Below are positions 9,896 to 22,200 of a stretch of 64,000 nucleotides of DNA, piece by piece. The notes under the pieces are model-generated. The model did not search any database and had not been told where the DNA came from. It worked only from the letters and a program-made list of their open reading frames with translations. The stretch covers positions 30,636,197 through 30,700,196 of the forward strand of contig NC_134509.1 of NCBI RefSeq assembly GCF_027942865.1, given 5' to 3'. The position numbers were made by a program, and so were the translations under genes. Source of the stretch: Odontesthes bonariensis. Lineage: Eukaryota > Chordata > Actinopteri > Atheriniformes > Atherinopsidae. The stretch's first letter is position 1. Every line of letters starts with the position of its first letter.

Positions 9896-10740
9896 GTGAA
9901 AATCAGAGAACATTCATTTCAATAATTTCTTCAGATTTATAAAAGAGAAACTGACTTACATGAGGCTTTATAAATCTGCCAAAAATAATGCACATTTCTG
10001 CGTTTATGTGTAAACAGACATGACCCAAGTAATTTAGATGATAACATTTTTTGAGGGAGAAGACCATAAAAGCATCACAGTGACATACTTCCCCCAAAAT
10101 AAGCCCTGGATTAGTGACCCCAAGGTGCAGCTGCACAAAAAAACTGATAAGCTTCAGGGAGGTAGACAGTATATCTTTGAGAAGTTTGAAGAAAGGGCTG
10201 AAAGTAAGTGAGAACAAAAAGGTCCAGAAGAAAAATCTGGAGAGCAAACTCCAGTATTCAAATTTAGAACAACGGTATTATTTTCAACTTGACACCAGTT
10301 AGTTTTCTCACCTTTTTTTTTGAAAAGTATTTTTTTATTTGTCATAAAAAAAGTTGTATGTTTGGATAGTGAAAAATGTGCAATCGTTATCTTGACTCTC
10401 TGTTTATCTTTGTCTCTGTGAAGGTCTGACAACCTGTCCAGGGTGTATAGATTCATAATAAGTAAAAATGTGGTTGTTTTCTGCTCAGTTGTTAATTTTT
10501 GAATCATACTTGTAATAACGTGCCACTTAGTCAACTTCACAGGTTCCACTTTATTGAACACTTGCTGCATGCATCACTCATTACATACTAGCAGCATACC
10601 TGCTATCTATTTATACTTGACCCCGAGGACCCCTGGTGGCCTAATCTAACTGCCTGAATGAACACAGTAACACAATCACATTACAACAATACTGTATAAT
10701 GCTTTAATCATGAGTGCTTATAGACAATATAATGTAATAA
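9896..10740. other. AT-rich non-coding DNA
   Basis: No gene or element could be recognised. The frames present are short and low in complexity. Confidence 0.45.
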
Positions 10741-10744
10741 TAAT

Positions 10745-10745
<1 letters not shown>

Positions 10746-10832
<87 letters not shown>
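10746..10832. repeat. Compound microsatellite (CT)n(TA)n(TG)n
   Basis: A run of CT repeats passes directly into TA repeats and then a few TG repeats. Confidence 0.95.
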
Positions 10833-10833
<1 letters not shown>

Positions 10834-13800
10834 ATAATAAGATTAAATAATTAACTTTAACTTACACAATGCAAGACGCAGTGAAATATTAAGAGTGGCC
10901 TGAAGGATACACAAGAGACAGAAATTCACGGTAATGCCTATGAGCAGTTTTCTTCCCGGGTACAACAAAACCATAAACAAAAAAGTTAAGTTTACATTAC
11001 TGCCAATGAAATTTCATTAACATGCATTTATTTACTAAAAACCAGCTGCAACTCTTAATGATATTTGTTTAAGCTTTAACCTGATTTAAACCTCAATTTA
11101 ACATACATTAAACTATGTCTTTACTCTTTATGAGCTTTGTTTGTCCATGTTCTCAGAAGATAACGTGACACATTTGCAAGGTGCTATATGTAGATCCCTA
11201 TTGGAGGCTGTGTAGAGTGACATGTTATGTAGGTTTTGAAGACTTGCTTGTAGAGAAATTCTGCAATGACCTGCATCTTCATGATGTGTCTTTGGCACTG
11301 AACAGTAACAAAAATGCTTGTGAAAATTGCTGGCGAGAGATCAGTATCATTTTGAAAATGTTTGTGCATGATGAAAAAATGCTGGAGAAACAGAGTGGAG
11401 ACAGTGCCGAGAGCCTTTTCGTTCCGGTCTCAGTCATCTGGTGCACCACCCTAGTGGAAACCTCTGGGACCAAGCGCAGTACACAGGCAAGTATGTGAAC
11501 GATTATACCCATGACGAAGTAAATATATTCCTGACCCAACCAAAAAGCCAAACCTCATGTCAACCCTGTTGTATATCACTGGCGATTATCCTGAAATTTT
11601 GAAAACTTATTCTAGCTACAAGGAAGTGTGTAGATACCCCTTATCTCCCTACTCTAGCTGCACAAAATAAACTAGATCATAACAAGGACAGGGCCAGAAT
11701 GCCAAAACTTCCTGATTAACCCACTGAAGTGACACATCCAGAATGTCTCAAAATCCAAAATGTCTCAAATACCCTACTTTACCCAGAGCTTAACCTTTCT
11801 CTCTCCTCCTTTTCCCACTCACCTCTAACTTCCCCTTCATCCTCCTCCTATCCATAACCCCACCAACCCTCCTTCATTCTAGCCTCTCCCAGTTTCTCTC
11901 CCTTATTTCAACTTTCCCCCAATTCCCTTTCCTTGATCCCAACCTATCCCTAAAACAGTTCCCCTCCAAAGTCTTCCAGTCACTCTCCCCAACTCTTTCT
12001 CCCCACCATATAACACACACAAACAAAACGGGGGCTCTGGACTGTTCCCAATGCACACACCAGCTCAGCATATCCAGACCACAAGGCATTTTTGATACTC
12101 CTGACACCAACAAAGCAAACTCCACCATATACAACTTACTTCATTTTTCACTTTGTTTCTTCTTACCTCCTTTTCCCCTCCTGACTAAGCGTACAAAAAC
12201 CAATGTGTCTATACATGGTCACTACTGCGGTAAGCCCAGAATGATCGACCAAGACAGCACATTTCACAGCACTTGGAGTATACCCACAGCCAGCTTTGTC
12301 ACTTGAGCACCATATTTAACATACAACCATATACCCAGGGTACCATATACCCAGGGTTTTGACCCAGTCTCAAGGGAGAGTGCCCACCTTTAATCTCAAC
12401 ACCAAACCCTGGTAGCTATCATGCAGTCTAACAGCAGTCTTTGTGGCTGAAATACTCATAACACACACACAACAGTACACACTTGTTCTGCAGTAAGAAC
12501 ACAAAGACATAACTAAAAGCTTCTTCTTTTTCTCCTCTCCCCCTCTCTTTTTCTTTCAACTTCATCTTTCCTCTCTTATTTTTTTTACCACTCCCCTTTT
12601 TTATTTTCTCCCTCTCCCTCTCCTGCTCTCTCCACAATCTTTTTCCGCTTTTCTCTTTTGTTCTTCCTTCCCCCTCCCTACCATTACCTTCCCATTTCCT
12701 ATTCCTCCATTCTGCCCAAATAGTAAAAGTTTCAAGACTACCTGCTGAAAATAAGTCTACTAAGAAATAAACTTCTTCCTACTGGAGCATTTTCTTAATT
12801 CAAATGATAATATGAATATCTAAGTGACATTATCCGGGAAATGAGATCAACAAATAGTGTGAAAACAGTTATAAAGCACAAAATATTCACAAGAAAGACT
12901 TTATGACTAGAATGTAACTCCCACCATTTAAGCTTTTGCTTTCTATATCTTGATGATACCCTTATGGTTAACTAAAATAAATCTTAATGGATTCATGGTC
13001 ATAACGGGCCATATTTCACCCCAGTAACCGTGTTGGACTAAAGTCGGTCTGTGAACTGCTTCTTGTTTTTGGCTGACAATGTAGTACGTTCTTCCTCATT
13101 TTAACTATTTTTAATGATAAAAGTAAAAAATGCAGAAACAGCGACTCTCTATGTAACCTTGAGAAAACGTCTGCTGAAAACATTAGTTTTGTTCTTGATC
13201 AATGAAACTATGTATTACATGATAAAAATAACCTGTGAAATCAGCTGTAACCACAGTCTGTACTTTGAGTTTCTCGTGAAAAAGATATGACAACATGATA
13301 TGAGGTTGGTACATGGTACCAAATGGTAAAATGGTACATTTGATATATTGTTTCTGCATTGAAATTAGTGAACACATTGATTCGGTTGTTGTTAGGTGGT
13401 CATTAATTTAAGTTATTGCTTTGACAGTGTCCTCTTGATTTTGTTGGACTGCGTCAGTCACCACAGTTGGCTCCATGATATACGACTGCCCCTGTTTCTG
13501 TGACCAACATAGAAAAAATATATTTCTACATGAATGTTGTATCACTTTTATTTTCAAATATAATTTCATGGTGAGTCTGTTGTTTAATTGAAGATTGATT
13601 TTATAGCCTTGCCCATCAAAAACAATGATCACAAGTAACCAAAGTTTTGTCAGATGAGTTGTATTGCTCAAGATTCAAGATTCATTTATTTAGTTTTCAT
13701 ACGACAATGACAGAAAAATTGAAAAAAAAATACTTTTGCACTGGCTCTGGTTGGTGTTTGTTGACCCACTACTTTCATTTGAAGCAAAAATCCAAACAAA

Positions 13801-16154
13801 GTAAACAAATAAAACCGAAAGAAGAAGTAGAAAAGACATTAGAAGTGAAGGCAACAGTTGCACCAGTGGTATCAGAGCAGATAACACTGTGACCCCCAAA
13901 CTGGGAAAATGGTTCCAACAGATCCAAGTAACAACATCAGATAGATTGTCAAGAAGAATACAGTCCTTGCAGCAGCTAAGATGCTACGTAGAATCTGTAT
14001 ACTTTACCAGATTTGAAGCAGGTTTCCCCCATTAATTGTCAAATTAAGGTTGCTGGTGAGTTCAAGTTAATAAGTAAATCATGAAGCAACATTGGTGGTT
14101 TGAGCATAATTCAAAGCAAATTACATCATGGCTTGTTGATGTAGGCTAATCTGACCCTTTCATCGCAGTATATAACAGAGAGAGTTCTTTTGTCAAACTT
14201 TTAACTCACTATTCACTGGTTTTTTGGAAATGAGCAGCAGAGTTCCAACTAATTTATGTTTTAGTGTTGGCATATAATAATCAGTGCTATGACATTGTAA
14301 TATGGCAAATGACTCATAAAGTGGGTAAAATGAATGAATTAATGAATGTCAGTTTTGATGATTTGAAATTTAATTTCTATATAAGAGTTTGCTCTTATAT
14401 AGAATATATTGGGTTACACAATCTGTTTGCTTTGTCCTGCTGTCTGAGCTAACATACAATATGTGTTAACATAGCCAGACTCCCAATAAAGCTGCTCTGA
14501 TTCACATATTTTTCTGTTTCTCTGTTTCTGTTTAAACCTTAGTCACTATTAAAGCATTTCAATGCTGTTGCTTTGTTTTGAACAAAATCCTGATTTTGTG
14601 ATCACCATTCAACTATGTTACAGACAACATTTGTGCAGTAATTCAACTACAGCTTCATGTACAATTATCTCTCAGGGAGAAAGTTTGAAGGTACATAATT
14701 TCTCAGCTGCTGCTTTTGACGAGCAGAGTAGAGGCGGTGAAAGATGTTTCTGCAATGGGGGAAAAGATCTCTTTGTTGTGACGCAGCACTTGGAATGTTC
14801 GTCCTAAAAGTCGCTAGATTTCTCATTGAATCCTTTAGGCTCTTGTTATTATCTTTCAGTAAATATCAGATAGAATAAGCGAGCAGCAACAACAAACTAT
14901 TGCCTTGTATACATTGTGGTGGGTATTTGCCTAAATTCCTGTTTGCAATGCTCTGAATGGATCGTATGTCAAGCACAGCGGTGGAATCAGCTCATAGTGT
15001 TTGTGGTATTACTTGTCTGAATGTTTTTCATCTGATTTCTGTGGCATACTGGCTGGTTAGGTAAGATGGCGTTTTAAAAAATGTAGATGTATATTATTTG
15101 AGTCACAAGATGCAAACTGTGGGAACACTGAGAGATGAGTAACTTTTGCTCACAGCCAGCGATAGCAAATGGAAGTTAAGAGATCAAACCAGAAATAGAA
15201 CAGATAACTTTGGTGTGCTGCATTAGGTTGTGATGAGTATGAAAATGATTTATAAAACTTAAAAGCCAAGTTTGACACATGCATACATCTGAATGTATGC
15301 CCTGATGCATTTTGATCAGGCTATGAGATGGTACATGGTACGGACAATGGAAAGTGATCAGATGCAAAATGACTACATAGGCAAAGGTTTGAAGATCATT
15401 TACACTACAGCTGATGCCTTACAAACATGGCAGAATTTATAGATGAATTTCCTCACATTGATGTTGTTGCACAAGCTTAATTTACAACCTGTTTGAAAGT
15501 ACCAACCATCATTCCTGTCCCAAAAACTGCTTTAACAGGTTTACTGTAAGGGCACTCTGCCTCTTTACTTTACACAGGACAACGCACAATGAAGGTGCAT
15601 CAGTCCAACCTTAAAACAAATTAAGTAAAAAGAGGGTTTAATGGGGGTCATAGATGATGCACTTCTGAAACAAAAGGCAAAGAAGGTAATCAAAGCCAAA
15701 TCGATGTATTTGTTTTGGTACAGAAAAACACACCTTTCTACATTCCAACGCTGTTTTCATTGTCTCATCTAACAACACTGCCATGCTACTTGACTGCACA
15801 CATTGAGAAGGCATGATTCCACCTTTGTTTGGTCAGTGCGAGCAAGCAATGGTAAGCAGGCTTAATAACAATGTGAATGCTTTGAGAATAATGTCTGATT
15901 AAGAAACATATTAAGGCTTTATAGAATTTAATTGCTGTATAATGATAACAGAAACAAAATGATAAACGTTTAATGTTTCAACGGTTGATCAAAGCACACC
16001 TATTACAGTCTTTATTTTGCAAGTAAAGCAGACTACAGAGCAGTGTGTGGCTGAATCTAACCTCTCACTTTACATTAACGCAAAGCCGGTAAATCTGTAT
16101 ATGGCAGTCGTACCTGAGAAATACTTTGAAAAGGTGTGATTTATTTTCCAAAGC
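10833..16154. other. Long gene-free stretch between lectin relic and lectin gene
   Basis: No coding exon is supported. It contains strongly pyrimidine-rich segments on the plus strand (about 11790-12010 and 12500-12720) and a piece near 13672-13730 (TTCAAGATTCAAGATTCATTT) like the 3' tail of a fish LINE on the minus strand. The part near 14950-15060 resembles 8790-8930. The rest is unremarkable AT-rich sequence. Confidence 0.5.
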
Positions 16155-16160
16155 TTTATT
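16155..16160 (-). terminator. Polyadenylation signal of the 13-exon lectin gene
   Basis: AATAAA on the minus strand, about 40 nt after the TAG stop at 16203-16201. Confidence 0.55.
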
Positions 16161-16200
16161 TGAGAGCTACATTTTACAGTTTTATTTCTGTACTTCTCAT

Positions 16201-19200
16201 CTATTCAGGAAGTTTCATTTCACAAACCCAGTAGAGTGATGTGGAGCATAATTCATCATTCCAGCTTCTTTTGTTGTCAAAACTCTTAATGTTCGCACAG
16301 TTTTCATTTCTTCTACCATTTGGCTCACCTTCAGTCCAGTAGCTAAAAAAAGACACAAAAAGAGGGTCAGAATATCGGTCAGATTTTACCTGCTTAGTGG
16401 TTAACAAGAGTGATTTAAATGGTATTTAAAAAACTTAAACCTTGTGGTCAATCGAGTCCCATCCACCCATTTCCATGTCCCTTCGATCGCTGAGTCAGTC
16501 AGTCCAATCCACATGTACCTTTTTAATTGGTTTGCAAAATTCTAGTTTACAAAGACAGACACCAACATGAGTCAACCATCAGGAGGTGATGTAAAAGTAT
16601 TCTCTGCCTTGATGATCTTTGCATTCATTTACTATTGTGTGTTGTATTCCAAAATATATTGGTGTTATGTCTGTCATGCACACGGATTCATACACCTACC
16701 TGTTTTTCTTCACTATTGATAATCATCAGGTCTGCACCTCTTTGAATACAGTCATTTCTACCTCCTTGCCAGGTTGTTTTGGTAGAGGAAACATAGTAAG
16801 CACTACCTCTAAAAAGTACCCATCCTTGTTGACCTTCGTACAAAAAAAAACAAAGAACATCAATCTATCATTAATATCAATCAACATAATTACTGGAGAA
16901 ATATTAGAGAGAAATTTGAGTTAATTATTTATCCATGTGTCGTACTAACTGCGTGTATTGCATGTATGTTTATTATGTAACCTCACAACCACAGAAGTCT
17001 TCATCTGTGCTATTAAAAAGAAAATGTGACGGGGAGTGTCAGGCCTTTTAGTTAGGAAATATGAAGACAGGAGAGAGGGCAAACCTTGAAGGATGCACAC
17101 TCAGTAGAATGAAAGGTGAAACCCCAAGGCAATAGGTAGAGTGTTCCAGAGCTGTCTCACAGCATGTTTGGTCTGTATTTGGATGTTGGCTAAATAAATG
17201 CAACCAGCTTGCACTTTGCTGTCTACAGAAGATTATTTTGGTCACATGTCTCTTGACTTTATTTTTTGCCACTGATATAATAGAATACTTTATCAAAGAT
17301 TTTGAACCTGCAAGCCAGTCCGACTGAGGTGACAAGAGACAGGGGGATATAGTGACAAAATTTCATACATTAGGCTAAAAATAAACACATGCACAAAAAA
17401 CAGACAAAAAGAGTGCAAGAATTTAAATGATTTTGCCATACATTATTTGGTGATTTTGTTAAAGAGATCATGAACAAATCAATACTGAGAGCACAACACA
17501 TGAGAGCCAGCTCCTCAGGTCAAGACTCAGCAGTTCACCTTCATCTCTAGGAGAAGGGACGCTCTTTTGATGACAGCAATGTATACATTTTGGACAAAGA
17601 ATATAGCTGTTTTGACAGAGGAGTCAAATAAGCCAGCCATGTTAAACTGGAAAAATCTTCTTTGAGTAGGAGGTGGTCTCAGGTATCACCTTACCAGCAC
17701 TAACAATACAGCCATGACTCTTCTCCCCAGGTGGGTTCACAACCATTCATATGTTGGATCTTCTGACCAAAACTACCTTGATCAGGCAGGTGAACAACTT
17801 ACAGGTAATAATGACTCAAATTACTCGCTCAATGATCAGGTGAGAAAGTGACACATATGTGACCTTAATGACTTGCCAAGTGTGGGTAGATGTTCTTTCA
17901 ACTACTTATCAGCTGAAATTCTCCTCCAACTAGTTAGAACTAAAAAGCCTTTCGGATGTAATAAACGCTTTTGGTGTCAGATTATGTTTACAGTCTGCTC
18001 TGCAGTCATGGACATTTCCTATGAAGTGTTGTCTGAATCCACCATATATGATCTATTATTTCAAGTGGGTCCAATGTGACGTTCAGAACAAATTATAAAT
18101 CAGGGTCAGCATTAAGCAAAAAGTTATACAGCTGCTACTTTACAAATGTCTGTTACGGAAGTTTTGTCAGACTTAATGTCTGCATTGCTTAAACGTGAAC
18201 CATTTGTTGCTGAAATGTCAAAAGCTAAATGAGTTAAATAAAAAGAGGTTCTCACCCAAGTATTTTAGGTGTGCCTTCAAGTTGTCTCTTTCTTCAGTCA
18301 CTGCACGATGCCTCACATCTGTTCATTGAAAAAAAAGAGTTTTGTCTTGTCACAGCAGAAAAAGTGCAGGTGAGGCAAATATGGGTGCGCACACGCAAGT
18401 GATCAGCTCTGAGAAATCCTTATGTAACATGTAAAAACTATAAAAAATTGGTTTCCTCTTGGATTCAACATCTGATGATACTTACCAAAGTCATTTAGTT
18501 TCCTCTTGAGCTCATCTCTCTCTTCAGTCAGGTTTCTGTTAGTGGCCTCAATTTCTGAAACAGTTTCCACAATTTATTGGATTCATTTTCACTGATAAAT
18601 TGTTGATTTTCCCAGGCTTTATAAAAGATACTTTTCATGTTACTGCCCACATGATAACCATAGATCCTGATACTGTATACTTGCATGAGGAAGTCATTTT
18701 TAAAATATATTCCCCTCTCTAAATGTAGTGGAGCAAATGTCTTGATCTTTAAACTTACCATAGATGGTTCTGTTCAGCTTGTCTCTTTCTTCAGTTCGAT
18801 TTTTAAGACTTGCCTCGATGTCTGATTGAAATATTGGCAAAATTTAAAACAAAGTCCACAACAAAAGACATATTCACTTTACTGAAGAATTCTCCCTATT
18901 TCAGTAACTGTTAATCATTTATCCCGCCAACATTGATGCTTCCACCATCCCACTTACCATATTTTGTCTTCTTTATCTCATCTCTCTCCTCAGTCAGAGA
19001 ATTATGATGTAAAGCTGTCATTTTGAGAAGATAAGTTACTTGTTATGTTTGACACATAAGTAAATTTCATCCATCCATCCATCCATGAACATTCTCTCCT
19101 AAGGTAATTAAGCAATTTATGCTAACTGTTAAGTTGCTGGTTTCTTTTACTTGATCAAAGACAAAATTTGGGACTTTCATGTAGCTACAACAGTAACATA

Positions 19201-22200
19201 GGTAGACATAATGTGTGGACAGGTGTGTTTGGACCCCTTTCAAAGTAAAAAATAATAAGTGATGTATCAGTGACTGCCTCGATCTTTTATATACAGTCTG
19301 GTTTGTGCCTGAAGAGCACGGGCACAGATGCATGAAACTGTGTAAATTCATGAGTAAAACTGTGTTAGCACAAAAGCAGAAATGTGTATGTGCATTGTTT
19401 TCAACAGATGTATAAAGCCATGTGTACATATGGTTCTCTTTTATGAATCTAAACCTTTGAGAAATGATACACACATTTATTCAAATTCAAATTCATGAAA
19501 CTTTATTTAATCCCGGGGGATAATTAAGCAAGCTGAACCTGATTTCTACTCCCATTTTTAGCCATGTATGGGTGCGCACACACAAGTGATCAGCTCTGAG
19601 AAATCCTTATGTAACATGTAACAACTATAAAAAACTGGTTTCCTCTTGGATTCAACATCTGATGATACTTACCAAAGTCATTTAGTTTCCTCTTGAGCTC
19701 ATCTCTCTCTTCAGTCAGGTTTCTGTTAGTGGCCTCAATTTCTGAAACAGTTTCCACAATTTATTGGATTCATTTTCACTGATAAATTGTTGATTTTCCC
19801 AGGCTTTATAAAAGATACTTCATAATCATTTATCCCGCCATCATTGATGCTTCCACCATCCCACTTACCATATTTTGTCTTCTTTATCTCATCTCTCTCC
19901 TCAGTCAGAGAATTATGATGTAAAGCTGTCATTTTGAGAAGATAAGTTACTTGTTATGTTGGACACATAAGTAAATTCCATCCATCCATCCATCTATCCA
20001 TCCATGCAGAGATCCCCAGACCTCTTTCATCTTTTCTTGGGGAACAAATCCTTCCCACCAAAGTTACGATCAGTACGATCAAACAGACAGGTAAATCAAT
20101 ACTGTGAGTAATTCTCACAGTCTTAAATAAATACAAATGTTATGTAGATTCCACTAACTCACTGTGAGCTGAAGTGTGGGTTTATTGACTAAAAACCATG
20201 TCTGTATATTAACTTTATTGTATTAAACCATTTTCTGGTCTCAACACTTGAAACAGAATTGCCATACCTGCATTATCATTATCACCAAAACTTGCTGGTT
20301 TGTTCTTCTTAATCTGAGACAGTATATTTATATAGGTTCCCTGTCCCTATTGTGATCAGTTTAGATATTGACACACTTGACTTTGGACCTCATCCAAAAC
20401 ATATTTTCACCTATCTGAATGTTAATACAGTAAATACACAACTAATTTTAATACAATATTTTTAACAAACTTCAGTAACATATCTATTGTAGATAAAGTT
20501 TGATTATGTACAGTGCAAGTGAAAAATGGGACACAACTGTCCTTTCATTTTGAATGAACAGGTGTGCCCAGAGTTTTACTGGTAGTGCATTAAGTCAAAA
20601 CATCCCATTATTTTACTGAAAGTAATCTGATATGATGCCTTATACATACAGCCATTATATTTATCTTGTCTTAAAATTACATAAGTGAATCCATGCAGTC
20701 ATTATAAGGACAGATAAATCATCATACTTGTCATACATCAACTTGTTCCTCTATTCAGTCAGAGAATTATGCTTTGAAACTGTTATTTTGAGAAGAAAAG
20801 TTAATTGTGTCATTCCCATTACTTGCAACCAATCCATATAAAATTCACAAGAAAACTGACAATTTACATTATATCTAACTATATTATATATATATTCATA
20901 AATCACACTCATTTCGAGAAACTACTTTTATTTTTCATCTAGATATAAAAAACTTTAACAACATAAACATTTACTTGCGCTTCGTTTAACAACTATAAAT
21001 TACTATTTGAGTAAACATCTGTTGATTGATAATAGTGTACAGGTAGACTGTAGTTTAATCATCATACGTACTCAGGTCATCCAGCTTCCTCATATGCTCA
21101 TCTCTCTCTTCAGTCAAGTTTTTGTTACTGGCTTCAATGCCTGAAACATATTACCATAACTGCAATTTAATTGATTTAGATACAAACAGGAAACCCGGCT
21201 ATCATTTGACAATTGCAGTAGGCACATATGAGCGTTACCATACAAGTGGACTATCATGTTTGTGTACTCTGGTTGGATCACTATGATGTCTTGTTGTGTC
21301 TTTGATGTGTAGTTGACTCACAGATCCTTTGTAGTAAAAGTTTACTTATGTTTACTTACCAGTAAAAAAAAAGACTGGACACAACTGCCCATTCATTTTG
21401 AAGGACCTGGGGCCTCATGTACAAAGGGTGCATACGCACAAAATAGTGGCGCACACACATTTTTAAGTCAACGATCAGATGTATCAAGAGCGAAAAGAAC
21501 GTGGAAATGTGCGGTGCTTCACGCCAACTTCAGGGCTGGCATACGCACTTTTCTACAGCTGTTGATTCTTTGGCGACACCTAAGGTGATGTTGGGAAACT
21601 GTTATAATAAATAAACAATTAGTCTAATTGTCTAGTTAGACATTGATGTGCACATTTCAGATACATGAACAATTAATACTGATAAACAATTAACACACCT
21701 ATGTGTCTGCAATTACACGAGTGGATATAAAAGCATGTGCAAAGTGGTGATATGCATACCATTAAAACAATAGCTGCTTTAGCAGTATTAGAAGACTTTG
21801 CAAATGGTGCAATTCGAAGAGAGTGTGTGTTCACTAGACAGAGAGGATTTGCTGGCATATGATGGCGACTCATTAGCCGTTTTGAAGGAAATCCTCCTAG
21901 AACTGTGCGCAGAGCTGCGGCCGGCGTTGAAGCGCAACACAGCGAGGAGCCATGCGCTGCCTGTGCTCACAGGTGATGTGCACACTGGGGTTCCCATTGC
22001 AACCGGGGCATTTCAGAGGGAGCTGTCCAACCGATTGGGACTGTGCCAGTCTACCCTGACCCGAGCCATGCCAGCCGTGTGGGACAGAATTATCCGCATC
22101 TCAGCCATGTATATCAAATTCCCACAATGCAGTTGAGCAGGCCAACATTAAAGCTCAATTTGAAGCGAGAGCCGGTTTTGTAATCGGAGCTATCGACTGC

